Virus record (IMG/VR): IMGVR_UViG_3300006805_000008
Span: 1-41,579 of that record
From: a virus
Length of the DNA stretch: 41,579 bases
Reading direction: 5' to 3' (one strand)
Positions 21,684 through 29,804 of the stretch are shown here, in pieces; positions within the stretch are counted from its first letter, which is position 1; each line of letters starts with the position of its first letter. A program made the translations under genes and the position numbers. Below the pieces are notes generated by a model. It searched no databases. It had not been told where the DNA came from and was given only the letters and a program-made list of their open reading frames with translations.

Positions 21684-22568
21684 TTAGCGGCCCCGTCTCG
21701 CTGCGAGTTGCTTGTTCCGCATCTCAATCCACTTTTCGGCGTTCTCCTTCGCCAGGGACGCGGTGAGGCGCTCCGGTGGCTTACGGGTGGAAACCGTGGG
21801 TGTCGCGGATGGGACTGGCTCTTCTTGCTGCTTGGCGGTTGCCGCCGCTGCTTTGGCTTTCGCCTGGTGTTCTCGCCACAGCCTTGCTTCGTTGAGTGTC
21901 TTCAGAAAACGCGCGTCCTGAATCGACTGGACTTCTTCAGCCGTGTAGCCGTCGGACGTGGCGTAGTCGTGGATCTTGCTCAACAGGGCCGGGTTGAACC
22001 CCGGAATCATCTTCGCGGCGTTTGCGTCCCTTTCACGAAGGCGGTTGGCGCGTTCGCGCTCCGCCTCCTGCTGGCGCTGTGCCGCTTTCTGCTCCAGGCC
22101 GTATTGAAGGCGGCCCGCAGCGTTGCGCATCTCGTTCAGTTCCCGGTACTTGCTTTGTGCAAGCTGCCAGTTTTGCTGTTCGAGCTGCGCCCAATTGATG
22201 TTTTCGTATTGCTCAATCGCCTTGGTGAGCGCGTGGAGCGCCACCCGCTCTTCCGTGTCGGCGTTGAACTGCTTTTCACGCTCGGCAAGCTGGGCCTGTC
22301 GGGCCTCATACGCCTTGCGCGTCTCGGCAACCTCTTGGGTCTTCCGAGTGTAGTCCGCCTGCATCATCAGTTCTGGCTTGAGCCACTTCGGGATGCGGGC
22401 CTTTTTGCCCTCGCGTTCGATCTCCTCAAGCTCTTCCTCGGTTTGGCCTTCAGGGGCTTCCGATTCCGTGCCTTCGGCTTCGCCGCCGGGCTCTAACACT
22501 TCCTCGCCAGTGTCCACCGTCTCGGTGTCGCCAGCCGCCGGATTGGTGTCGGTATCATCGATGTGCAT
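21684..22568 (-). CDS. Scaffolding protein, 294 aa
   Basis: Directly upstream of the coat gene, as in P22. Very acidic first 50 residues, then I-P-K-W-L-K-P (59-65), a long coiled coil (about 75-185) rich in Q, E, R and A, and a basic C-terminal helix pair (about 262-294) like the coat-binding helix-turn-helix of P22 gp8. Guides procapsid assembly and leaves before DNA packaging. Excellent AAGGAGAG site before the ATG. Confidence 0.85.
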   Translation of the reverse strand: MHIDDTDTNPAAGDTETVDTGEEVLEPGGEAEGTESEAPEGQTEEELEEIEREGKKARIPKWLKPELMMQADYTRKTQEVAETRKAYEARQAQLAEREKQFNADTEERVALHALTKAIEQYENINWAQLEQQNWQLAQSKYRELNEMRNAAGRLQYGLEQKAAQRQQEAERERANRLRERDANAAKMIPGFNPALLSKIHDYATSDGYTAEEVQSIQDARFLKTLNEARLWREHQAKAKAAAATAKQQEEPVPSATPTVSTRKPPERLTASLAKENAEKWIEMRNKQLAARRGR

Positions 22569-22580
22569 GTTCTCTCCTTC

Positions 22581-22610
22581 TAAGGGACTGCGGCGTCATC
22601 ACGACGGCGC
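22581..22610 (-). promoter_or_regulatory. Scaffold leader: hairpin plus AGTCCCTTAGA motif
   Basis: On the minus strand GCGCCGTC-GTGAT-GACGCCGC (8-bp stem with one C-C mismatch, + 22590-22610) followed directly by AGTCCCTTAGA, eleven bases before the start of the scaffold gene with AAGGAG between. Compared with the coat leader the stem shows T-A to C-G compensatory change while loop and mismatch stay the same. Confidence 0.7.
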
Positions 22611-22616
22611 TTGGTC

Positions 22617-23066
22617 CTACATTTCGAGCAACAGCATCGCTATTGCGTCGTCTTCGTCGCGCAACTCCTCCAGAATGCGCGCCTGGATGGCCTGCACCAG
22701 AAACAGCGACAGGCCGCCAATGATTTCCTTGTTGCGGGCCGATATGTCGGCCATGAGCTTGTTGAACTCACTGGCGCGCAATATCTCGGCTTCGATGTCT
22801 ACTGACGGCCGCTCGGCAATGCGCTTGGCAATTGCCTTGGCCGCACGTTCGATCTTGCGTTGTTCCCTCGGGATGATCCCAAGGCGCTCGCGCTCTTTCC
22901 GCTTTTCCTCTTCGGTTTGCGGGCGGCGGAAGACGTGCTGAAGCCGCTCCCAGCCACCTACCGGGCTGACCTCTTCCGCCTCAGGCTCGGGAGCCGCGCC
23001 GACAACCCCACCGAGGAAGCGTGCCGCAAAAGCTTTCGCGCGGAACGCCTCGGCTCTTAGGAACAT
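22617..23066 (-). CDS. Hypothetical virion-operon protein, 149 aa
   Basis: N terminus with A-E-A-F-R-A-K-A-F-A-A-R-F and a small hydrophobic patch, a middle W-E-R-L-Q-H-V-F-R-R-P-Q, then a charged helix (residues 50-88). Similar short proteins lie before scaffold genes in other podophages. Role unknown. Overlaps the previous stop by one base. Confidence 0.6.
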   Translation of the reverse strand: MFLRAEAFRAKAFAARFLGGVVGAAPEPEAEEVSPVGGWERLQHVFRRPQTEEEKRKERERLGIIPREQRKIERAAKAIAKRIAERPSVDIEAEILRASEFNKLMADISARNKEIIGGLSLFLVQAIQARILEELRDEDDAIAMLLLEM

Positions 23067-23767
23067 CAGGTCAGATCCCGGGTCACCGCAGTTCGGTTGC
23101 CGTTGTCATCGACTGTGTAAACGAGCCGGTCCTTGGTGTCGGCCAGGTCGCGCACCGTCTCCGTTCCGGTCCCGGCGCCGCTCAGCTTGCCGCCAAGCGC
23201 GCTGTTTTGCAGGCGCATGGATTGTTCAGCTGTGACAGCTCCATCAACTCCATATTCCCATACCCCTTGCGGGATGCCGTTGAAGCTGCTCACCAGGCTG
23301 CTCACGGTCACAGCCGTATCAGCGACCAACTGACCCGCGCTATCAGTTGTAGTGTGGCCGGTCAGGTCTTCATCCCACACCGCGTCGGCAATGGCCGCAG
23401 CGGTGGGCGGGTCGTCCTGAATGCGGAAGGTGCAGGCAAGAAGCGTAACTGTCTGCCCGTCAATCGTGACCGTCGAGACTACGACCCAATACTGAGCGCC
23501 GGCAGCGTAAAAGCCGCTGTCGGAATTGTCGCTGAGGTCGATAGAAAACCCATGCAGCCCGGTGATGCCATCGAAGTCGATCCCATCCGTGTCGAGCAGC
23601 GTATAGCCGTTGTCGCTCGCCCGCTGGGTGGTCGATCCGTTCTTGTAGATTTCAATGTCCGTGACGGCCAAGCCGGTCAGCGTGACCGACGCGCCCGCGC
23701 TGTTGTACGAGGTGAACGGGATGTAGAGGACCGATCCTGCCGGAACGTTGCCGAAGTGAATGGTCAT
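23066..23767 (-). CDS. Beta-rich virion protein, 233 aa
   Basis: Residues 1-120 form a beta domain with T-I-H-F-G-N-V-P-A-G, I-E-I-Y-K-N-G, D-G-I-D-F-D-G-I-T-G-L-H and D-S-G-F-Y-A-A-G-A-Q-Y; the A-I-A-D-A-V-W-D-E segment (129-137) is a connector I know from phage structural proteins. The remainder is linker. Probably surface-exposed on the capsid or tail. Confidence 0.65.
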   Translation of the reverse strand: MTIHFGNVPAGSVLYIPFTSYNSAGASVTLTGLAVTDIEIYKNGSTTQRASDNGYTLLDTDGIDFDGITGLHGFSIDLSDNSDSGFYAAGAQYWVVVSTVTIDGQTVTLLACTFRIQDDPPTAAAIADAVWDEDLTGHTTTDSAGQLVADTAVTVSSLVSSFNGIPQGVWEYGVDGAVTAEQSMRLQNSALGGKLSGAGTGTETVRDLADTKDRLVYTVDDNGNRTAVTRDLT

Positions 23768-24816
23768 CCGACGAGCCCTCTCAGCAATCCGCCGCCAACG
23801 GCCCCACTCACACCGTCGTCAAGCTGGTCAATCAACAGGTCCATAAGTGCAACGCTCGTGGTCGTGTCGGTCCACGTCCCGCCTGCCCTCGTCGCGTAGT
23901 GGAAGTTCGTTCCGCCCGGCATGGCGGTTCGGTAATCCGCGCTGGAGAGGCCAAAGACGGTTTGGTTGATATTCGTGGCGCTGCTTGGTTCAAGCGCCAT
24001 GCGATACCAAGCCCCCGGACTGAGCGTCACCGGGTTGTCGAAATAAGCCCTGACCTGCGCGCCGGCTGCGGCGTTCTTGTAGTCGCCATCAAAGGCCGTG
24101 CTGCTGCTGGACAGCTCGTTTCCAGAGTCGTCATACAGGACCGCGTTGAAGTCCCCGACCGATGTTCCGGCGATCCATGCAAGGCCAGCCACGCGGCACT
24201 TAAACGGCACCTGGAAGCGATTGCCGCGCGCCGCTGAGCCCAAGTTGTTGAAGATGTTGTTGTTGATCGTGGTGACGGGAATAGCTTGGAACAGGCTGTA
24301 GAACGTGGTTGAGCTTGATCCGAAGCAACAGTTTATGCCGTTCATGCTCGCTTTGGCAGGCGTGCCGGTGTTGCTGATGCGGTAAGGCAAGCCGGCAACC
24401 GAGATGCCGTAGGACGACAACAGGCGGATCGTGAAGCTCGTCCCGGTGTTGTGCAGAAACTTCACCGCGAACAACTGGCCCTTGGTGATCGAAGCGGAGG
24501 CAGTCAGGGCATCCAAGCGCCACGCCGCCGTCATCACGCCAGTAACTACGTTCGTGTTCGTGGCCCAAAGAGTTCCGCTTGGCAGGCCAGTTGCCGCAAC
24601 GGTCTCAATCCGCACATCGCAGGTTGGAGAGCCCGATACGGTGTTTACGCGCCAGCCCACATGGCTGATGGTCATGTCGAACGGGGCGCAGAACACAGCC
24701 CCGTCATACTCACCCGCAGCGTCAATCGTCGCGCCCGCAGCCGTGGTCGGCGCCGTCCCGGTGTTCGGGACCAGGCCAGGCCATTGGATGGCGGCATTGA
24801 GCGATTGCAGAGCCAT
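23764..24816 (-). CDS. Beta-sandwich virion protein, 350 aa
   Basis: Rich in T, S, A, N and G with aromatic beta strands: C-A-P-F-D-M-T-I-S-H-V-G-W-R-V (43-57), C-D-V-R-I-E-T, G-Q-L-F-A-V-K-F (113-120), and a second set around R-F-Q-V-P-F-K-C-R-V-A-G-L-A-W. Two similar jelly-roll-like domains seem present. It ends with a glycine-rich tail. Between portal and scaffold genes, it is most likely a decoration or receptor-contact protein. Confidence 0.65.
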   Translation of the reverse strand: MALQSLNAAIQWPGLVPNTGTAPTTAAGATIDAAGEYDGAVFCAPFDMTISHVGWRVNTVSGSPTCDVRIETVAATGLPSGTLWATNTNVVTGVMTAAWRLDALTASASITKGQLFAVKFLHNTGTSFTIRLLSSYGISVAGLPYRISNTGTPAKASMNGINCCFGSSSTTFYSLFQAIPVTTINNNIFNNLGSAARGNRFQVPFKCRVAGLAWIAGTSVGDFNAVLYDDSGNELSSSSTAFDGDYKNAAAGAQVRAYFDNPVTLSPGAWYRMALEPSSATNINQTVFGLSSADYRTAMPGGTNFHYATRAGGTWTDTTTSVALMDLLIDQLDDGVSGAVGGGLLRGLVG

Positions 24817-24998
24817 TAAAGCGCCAGTCCTCTCGCGGCGATAAACGGCCTCACGCCGTTGATCAGCCAGTCATGGTTATCGGCTACAGGATCGGGGTCG
24901 TCCGACTGCCCGAAGATCGCGACGCTGGAACAGCCAACGTCATAAATCTTGTCAAGCGTGGCGCGGAAGTAATCGCCGCCAATCCAACTCTTCCTCAA
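24816..24998 (-). CDS. Short protein with TTG start, possibly truncated, 60 aa
   Basis: Only TTG is available as start, since a stop lies a few codons upstream, and no good ribosome site is visible. The stop overlaps the next ATG as TAATG, which suggests translation reaches this point. The sequence (S-W-I-G-G-D-Y-F-R, V-A-I-F-G-Q-S-D-D-P-D-P-V) looks like the end of a longer domain. May be the remnant of a gene whose 5' part was lost. Confidence 0.4.
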   Translation of the reverse strand: MRKSWIGGDYFRATLDKIYDVGCSSVAIFGQSDDPDPVADNHDWLINGVRPFIAARGLAL

Positions 24999-25043
24999 TG
25001 ACTTTGATCATTCATATCCTTACCGCCCGCAGAATATTTCGGG

Positions 25044-27254
25044 CTACGCCTGAACCTCCATCGCGTCCAAGACCCAAGAGCCGTCCTTTAGCTTAATAGC
25101 CCGGCCCTGCTTGGTTCTCGGTTGACTGACCTTGACCTGTAGATCAGCGATACCCGCAGACATCGCGGCTGCGGCCTGGGTGAGCATTGCCGCCGCCTGG
25201 GCAAACTCCGTCATGGCGTTGGCGTTGGCGGTCTTCTCACCCGCAGAGGCGTCCGCTTCGGTCGTAATAGCCTTGGCGGAGGCTTGGGCCTGAACGAGCT
25301 GGGTTTGAGCCGTAATAAGCTCAATCTGCTTCTGCACCTCGTCCAGCGGGAGGCGGGCTTGCTCAAGGGCAAGGCGCTGGCGCTCAAGCTCGTTCGATGC
25401 CTGATCGGTCTTGGCCTTCTCGTAATCCGATGCGGCCTTGAGTTCGGAGTTGCGGAGCTGCTCGTTCTCCTTGCTCAGCTTGTCCAGCATCATCTTGCCC
25501 TCTTCGATCTGGGCCTGGACCTCCGGGGGGATCTGCTGTTCGCTGGACGGCTTCAGTCGCTCGGCAATAAGGTCCGCGTCCTTCCAGTCAAGGTTCTTCG
25601 CCAGGATGTCGCCAATCTTCACGGCCACATCGGGGGCGTTCTGGATGAGCGCCATGATCTGCTCGGCAGTCTCAACGCGGCGCGTGGAATAGCTCGGCCC
25701 GCTGTCAACCACCAGGTCATACTTGCCGGCGGCGAGGTCATACACGCCCGCGTAGGTTTTCGGCATACCAGGCTGATTCACGCCCTCTGGGGTGGGCTGG
25801 GCTGGGCCGAGCTTGACGTTCTGGGCCTGGCCGTCTTCACCAAGCACACGGATTACGCGGTCCTGCTTGTAGACCTTCGGAATCAGGTCAATGAGGATGC
25901 GCCCGGTGTGACGAATGGCGCGCGACAGGTTGTCGGTGAAGTTGAAGGTCGCCGTATCGCCTTCCATCTTCCGGCGCTCGATTGCGACACCGGAGGTTTC
26001 ATTCGACCGCGCCCCAAGGGATGCGTCGTAAAGCCCCGTGGTGGCCTTCACGTCATCGGCGGCGGACAGTGCTTCCTGTAGAGCCCCGGCGGGGACTTCC
26101 GAGCCAATGGGCTGGCGCTGGGGAGCCACCGCGCCCTTGTAGGAGATGTAAGCGTAATTGCCGTTGTTGGCGCTCTCCCACTTGGCGGAGTCTTCGCCGT
26201 TGAACGCATCCTCAGGGCCGATATAGGGAACCCTGGGGGCTAACGCGACCAGTTCGGTCGTGACCGTGCGCCAGTAGTTGAACATGCGCTGCGCGTCTTT
26301 GGCGTAGTGAATCGCGGAGACGAAAATCCGCTCCCCGGTGTCGGAATCAAGGATCTCATCGCCATAGACGGGAATGATCGGGATGTATTTGCCAGGCCAG
26401 TTGCCCTTCTCGTCCTTCTCCCCAACAAGGACTTCGCCGCCGTTCACAATCTTCTGATAGACACGCTTCGCCTTGACCTTGCGGGACTGCGTGACCGTCA
26501 CCCCGAGGGCGTCAAGCACGTCCTTTTGCGCCGCATACTCCGCCTCGCCCATCACATGCCCGTCAGACAGACGGACGATGGTCTTCTCGACATCCTTGCG
26601 GCACCAATACTCCGCAACCGTCACGTCCTCGCCGTCGTCGGTCTTCACATCCGGGTTGTCTGCATCCCAGGACGTGGGGTCGGCATCGGGATACCGCTGC
26701 TTGAACACGTCAAGCGCCATGGTTTCCGTGACAAAGGCGTGATTCCAGTCTGAGCTATCGACTTCCGTTGACCAAGGGTCGCCAAGCACGTTCAGCGGGT
26801 TGTTGACGCGCTTGATGAGGATGTCCAGGTCAAACGAGTCGTCATAGGCATGATCGATGACAACGCGGAGGAAGCCAAAGCCACCAGAGGCGGCGTGATC
26901 CAGAGCCGTGTCGTATGCGGCGTCCGCCCCGGAGGTCTGTTCGATGTTCCGAATCAGGCCGGACATCACCTCGGCGGTTTCGGGATCTGCTGTGTCGTCA
27001 GCCGGGCGGACCTTGATGGCGGGTTTGTTCTGTCGCCCGTCGTTGACGATCTGCTTAACGACCGGATTGACCTTGTTGATGGTCAGGCATGGGCGGTTGG
27101 CTTCCTTGCGGGCTTTCTTGTCCGCCTCGTGCCATTGCTCACCAAGGCGGCAGAACCGATAGTCCTCGCGGAAACGATCGTGGTTCTTGGACCAGGCGTT
27201 CTGGCAATCCTTGTAGATCTCCCTGATCTCTGACAGGTCGTCTTTATCGGCCAT
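25044..27254 (-). CDS. Portal protein, P22 gp1 type, 736 aa
   Basis: Long portal with P22-type N terminus (I-R-E-I-Y-K-D-C, D-Y-R-F-C-R-L-G-E-Q-W, L-T-I-N-K-V-N-P-V-V-K-Q), the hallmark D-A-A-Y-D-T-A-L-D-H-A-A-S-G-G-F-G (113-129), and a helical C-terminal barrel region (about 570-720). P22 gp1 has 725 residues. Twelve copies form the ring through which DNA enters and leaves the head and to which the terminase and gp4-like adaptor bind. Overlaps the previous small gene by eleven bases. Confidence 0.92.
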   Translation of the reverse strand: MADKDDLSEIREIYKDCQNAWSKNHDRFREDYRFCRLGEQWHEADKKARKEANRPCLTINKVNPVVKQIVNDGRQNKPAIKVRPADDTADPETAEVMSGLIRNIEQTSGADAAYDTALDHAASGGFGFLRVVIDHAYDDSFDLDILIKRVNNPLNVLGDPWSTEVDSSDWNHAFVTETMALDVFKQRYPDADPTSWDADNPDVKTDDGEDVTVAEYWCRKDVEKTIVRLSDGHVMGEAEYAAQKDVLDALGVTVTQSRKVKAKRVYQKIVNGGEVLVGEKDEKGNWPGKYIPIIPVYGDEILDSDTGERIFVSAIHYAKDAQRMFNYWRTVTTELVALAPRVPYIGPEDAFNGEDSAKWESANNGNYAYISYKGAVAPQRQPIGSEVPAGALQEALSAADDVKATTGLYDASLGARSNETSGVAIERRKMEGDTATFNFTDNLSRAIRHTGRILIDLIPKVYKQDRVIRVLGEDGQAQNVKLGPAQPTPEGVNQPGMPKTYAGVYDLAAGKYDLVVDSGPSYSTRRVETAEQIMALIQNAPDVAVKIGDILAKNLDWKDADLIAERLKPSSEQQIPPEVQAQIEEGKMMLDKLSKENEQLRNSELKAASDYEKAKTDQASNELERQRLALEQARLPLDEVQKQIELITAQTQLVQAQASAKAITTEADASAGEKTANANAMTEFAQAAAMLTQAAAAMSAGIADLQVKVSQPRTKQGRAIKLKDGSWVLDAMEVQA

Positions 27255-27411
27255 TAGCCTCTGCCTCGATAGGGTCCAGCCATGCGCGGCGCGTCACCAA
27301 GCCGGGCTCCGGCGGCGCTTCTGACTGGCTGATCTGCTCTGCAATCCTGATAGGCTCGTCGTCTTCATCGAAGGCCCGCGCCAACAGTGGTCTAGCGCGG
27401 GGAAGACGCAT
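27244..27411 (-). CDS. Small protein between terminase and portal, 55 aa
   Basis: ATG overlaps the terminase stop (TGATG) and its own end overlaps the portal start by eleven bases, so it fills the gap exactly. Polar, with R-A-F-D-E-D-D-E-P-I-R-I-A-E and R-R-A-W-L-D-P-I-E. No family recognised. Confidence 0.65.
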   Translation of the reverse strand: MRLPRARPLLARAFDEDDEPIRIAEQISQSEAPPEPGLVTRRAWLDPIEAEANGR

Positions 27412-28697
27412 CACGACATCCACCCGCCCGCGTGGCGCTGGGGTTTCTTCTTGGTTCGCGGCTCTTCATAGGCGACGCACATCAAGCCGAACGCATCCGC
27501 GCCATGCGAAGACCAGTCATGCTCAGGCCCAAGCCCGATGTTGCGGTCATCCTCGGAGCGTTTCTCGTGATACCAGCCAAGGGCATCGCGCCCGGCTTCC
27601 GTGGTGTCCTTGTTGAACCAGATTGAGGGAAAGAGCCTGCGCGCGGCTTCAATCCGCATCTTCGCGGCACCACGGCCTTGATTGGGAACCACGCTCACCT
27701 CGAAACCCGCCTCCTTCAGCGAACTCTCGTAGGACACGTCGTACACCCTGTCGTGGGTCGAGCCGTCATGCGGCAGGACACAGAGGGCGTTTCCATAGCC
27801 CCTGTCCCTCAGCCAGCCGACATGCGCCGCAAGGGGCTGACCAACCGCCTCGTGGTAATCTAGCACGCGGATTTCCCTGCCCACGAATTGGGCTATCCAG
27901 ATGGCGCAGGCGTCCGCCTTGGCTCCGGTGCCGCCGATGTCCCAAAAGGCCCTGACGGTCATCAGCGGGTCTTTGGCGACGTTCGTAATGCGCTCCTTGG
28001 CTTCACTCAGGCACGAGGCGAAGTAGGCACCCTCAACCACGGTCACGAAATCGCCTTCCCAGATGTGTTCATACTGGTCCGGTCGCTTTGCCTTGTCGGC
28101 CAGGCGCTTCTTGTTGAGGGTGTCGGGAAACCACGGGTTATCCCGCCAGTTCATCTCAACGATTTTGGATTCCGGCGGCGGGTCCAGGCGGAACCGCTTG
28201 TGCGTGGCGCTGTTCTTGCGCTCCGGGTTCCAGGTTACCCAGACCTCTGATCCATCCTCGCGGACGGTGTTGTCTGCCTTGTACCAGGCCGTCTCGCTGA
28301 CGGCCTCGGCCTCATCCACCCACAACAGGCGGATCATGGCCTTGGACTTGATGCTGTCCAGGTTGTGGCGAAGGCCGATGAATGCGTAGTAGATCCGACC
28401 GTCCCGGGTGCGGACGAACTTCTCCCCGACTTCGTAATGAGACGCCAGCCACGGCTCAGACAGAATCGCCGCCTTGACCTCGGCTAGCGAGCTGTCATCC
28501 AGGGAGTTCATGAACTCACGCCCGCAGACGATAACCCCAGGCATGTTGGCTTGGGCGAACCTCACGCCCCATACCGCCGACATCTTGGCGAACGTTCTGG
28601 TCTTTGCCGAACCTCTTCCGCCGTAAGCCCCGCGATATAGCGCCGGCCCCTCGAATACCGGGACCAGCTTGGCCGGCAGATCAACCGCCTGTTTCAT
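27411..28697 (-). CDS. terL: Terminase large subunit, 428 aa
   Basis: ATPase domain with Walker A G-G-R-G-S-A-K-T (26-33) and Walker B L-L-W-V-D-E-A-E (124-131), then an RNase H-like nuclease with F-W-D-I-G (Asp253), L-P-H-D-G (Asp311) and H-G-A-D-A-F (Asp401) as the expected acidic residues. Length is normal for a Terminase_3-type enzyme. It cuts concatemeric DNA and pumps it through the portal. Overlaps the small-subunit gene by 17 bases. Confidence 0.95.
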   Translation of the reverse strand: MKQAVDLPAKLVPVFEGPALYRGAYGGRGSAKTRTFAKMSAVWGVRFAQANMPGVIVCGREFMNSLDDSSLAEVKAAILSEPWLASHYEVGEKFVRTRDGRIYYAFIGLRHNLDSIKSKAMIRLLWVDEAEAVSETAWYKADNTVREDGSEVWVTWNPERKNSATHKRFRLDPPPESKIVEMNWRDNPWFPDTLNKKRLADKAKRPDQYEHIWEGDFVTVVEGAYFASCLSEAKERITNVAKDPLMTVRAFWDIGGTGAKADACAIWIAQFVGREIRVLDYHEAVGQPLAAHVGWLRDRGYGNALCVLPHDGSTHDRVYDVSYESSLKEAGFEVSVVPNQGRGAAKMRIEAARRLFPSIWFNKDTTEAGRDALGWYHEKRSEDDRNIGLGPEHDWSSHGADAFGLMCVAYEEPRTKKKPQRHAGGWMS

Positions 28698-28983
28698 CTT
28701 TCGGGTAAACGGCGCGGAGTTCGATCACCTGGAGCGACACAGGCGCGTCGTCCTCGTCACCACCGATCAGGGCTTGCGGGACCTTGCCGTCCAGACGGTC
28801 GCCAATCTCCTTGAGGGCGGACACGTCCCTTTCGAGCGCGGCCTGAATCAATGCGTCCGCCAGCTCGTCAACCACCTGCATTCCCTCCTTCGAGGAACGC
28901 TTGATGGCGCGCTCAATGGCGTTGCGCCAAACCTTCTCTTTGCGGCGACCACCCGGGTTGCCACTCTGGCCCTTCTGAAACAT
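28681..28983 (-). CDS. terS: Terminase small subunit-like protein (DUF5681 type), 100 aa
   Basis: ATG at 28983 is chosen since the protein then opens with F-Q-K-G-Q-S-G-N-P-G-G-R (2-13), the hallmark of DUF5681-type proteins that accompany terminase genes; a TTG at 28998 is possible. A helical region follows (A-I-E-R-A-I-K-R, V-D-E-L-A-D-A-L-I-Q-A-A). Place upstream of terL supports DNA recognition for packaging. Confidence 0.75.
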   Translation of the reverse strand: MFQKGQSGNPGGRRKEKVWRNAIERAIKRSSKEGMQVVDELADALIQAALERDVSALKEIGDRLDGKVPQALIGGDEDDAPVSLQVIELRAVYPKDETGG

Positions 28984-29020
28984 TGTTCTGTATTTCAACC
29001 TCTTGGCGGGCTTGGTCCTC

Positions 29021-29035
29021 TAAGGGACTGCGGCC
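29021..29035 (-). promoter_or_regulatory. AGTCCCTTAGA motif before terS
   Basis: GGCCGC then AGTCCCTTA (minus strand), followed by GAGG. Same core as before the scaffold and coat genes. Here it follows the intrinsic terminator at 29041-29066 by a few bases, and the terS ATG is some 38 bases further on. Confidence 0.65.
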
Positions 29036-29040
29036 AAATG

Positions 29041-29066
29041 AAAAACCCCGGCTCTATGGCTCGGGG
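29041..29066 (-). terminator. Intrinsic terminator in the late leader
   Basis: On the minus strand CCCCG-A-GC stem with GC-CGGGG (7 bp, one bulged A) and then TTTTT. It lies between the promoter at 29102-29130 and terS, so default transcription would stop here unless altered. Confidence 0.7.
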
Positions 29067-29101
29067 CGGATCGCTCTAGGCGCAATTGTGGTGTCAGGAC
29101 T

Positions 29102-29130
29102 TGCATAGCAAATTTTCGGGAGCGCGTCAA
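29102..29130 (-). promoter_or_regulatory. Candidate late promoter, TTGACG-17-TGC-TATGCA
   Basis: Minus strand: TTGACG (+29125-29130), a 17-base spacer ending in TGC, and TATGCA (+29102-29107), an extended -10 form. Start would be near 29095, giving a leader of roughly 55 nt that contains the terminator. Confidence 0.6.
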
Positions 29131-29157
29131 TAGGATTTTTAAGGCCGCTTAAGATTT

Positions 29158-29640
29158 CTAAAGCCCCCAATGCCGGACCAAAATATCCAGCCCTTGGCGC
29201 AGCCGTGCGTGGTTCACCGGATCGATCTCGTGAATGCAAAGATTAATCACGGCGGATGCGCACTCCGGGGAGGCGGAGGTAAGCTTGCGGAGAATCACCT
29301 TATAAGCCTCAAAGGCCGATGCCTGTTCATCCGTCATTTCCTCGTGTGCCCTGTTAGGTGTGCCGTAGACGGCCATTAAACGCTGCCTGATGCCCGTCTC
29401 CTCATAGAGCAACTGAAGGCGCTGGCCTGCCTCGTGGCGGGCTGCCGCAGTGTCCAGGTCCATTGTGTCGCCCAACAGCAACTGGTCCCGCCAATAACGG
29501 TCCAGCAGGGACGCCCTGAGATCCAGCCGAGCCTTGTGGGTTTCGTCAAACAGCTTGACTTCCACCTGCACTAGCTCTCCGCGCCGCTCCCGCTCCGGGG
29601 TGGGCTCCACCCGATCAGCCTTTTCTACGCGTCGGGTCAT
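29158..29640 (-). CDS. DUF6456-like protein, candidate late-gene regulator, 160 aa
   Basis: ATG overlaps the previous small gene (ATGA). Helical protein; the part from about residue 70 (R-L-Q-L-L-Y-E-E-T-G-I) to the end, with A-Y-K-V-I-L-R-K-L, I-N-L-C-I-H-E and the closing R-Q-G-L-D-I-L-V-R-H-W-G-L, resembles DUF6456/HTH-type domains of alphaproteobacterial and phage proteins, which end L-D-x-L-A-x-H-Y-G-L. It is the last gene before the late promoter, the position of antiterminator Q in lambda. Regulator role is inference from order and fold. Confidence 0.6.
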   Translation of the reverse strand: MTRRVEKADRVEPTPERERRGELVQVEVKLFDETHKARLDLRASLLDRYWRDQLLLGDTMDLDTAAARHEAGQRLQLLYEETGIRQRLMAVYGTPNRAHEEMTDEQASAFEAYKVILRKLTSASPECASAVINLCIHEIDPVNHARLRQGLDILVRHWGL

Positions 29641-29777
29641 TCCCCCTCCTCCGCTGGTATGTCGCGCCATTCCTCGCGCGACGGGTAGGTCAGCGTTACC
29701 TTGCCGCTGGCCGGAAGCATAACCACATCGGTCCAGAACAGCAAGGCTTGCATGCGCATTTGAATCAAACATCTCAC
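29637..29777 (-). CDS. Small conserved protein, 46 aa
   Basis: GTG at 29777 is chosen because it sits behind GAGGAGAGG exactly as ATG does in the early operon; ATG 29759 in the same frame is the alternative. Reads A-L-L-F-W-T-D-V-V-M-L-P-A-S-G-K-V-T-L-T, a beta hairpin. The stop overlaps the next start (ATGA). Known to me only as a short phage protein without function. Confidence 0.6.
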   Translation of the reverse strand: MRCLIQMRMQALLFWTDVVMLPASGKVTLTYPSREEWRDIPAEEGE

Positions 29778-29804
29778 CCTCTCCTCAGTACTGACCGCAG
29801 GGGG

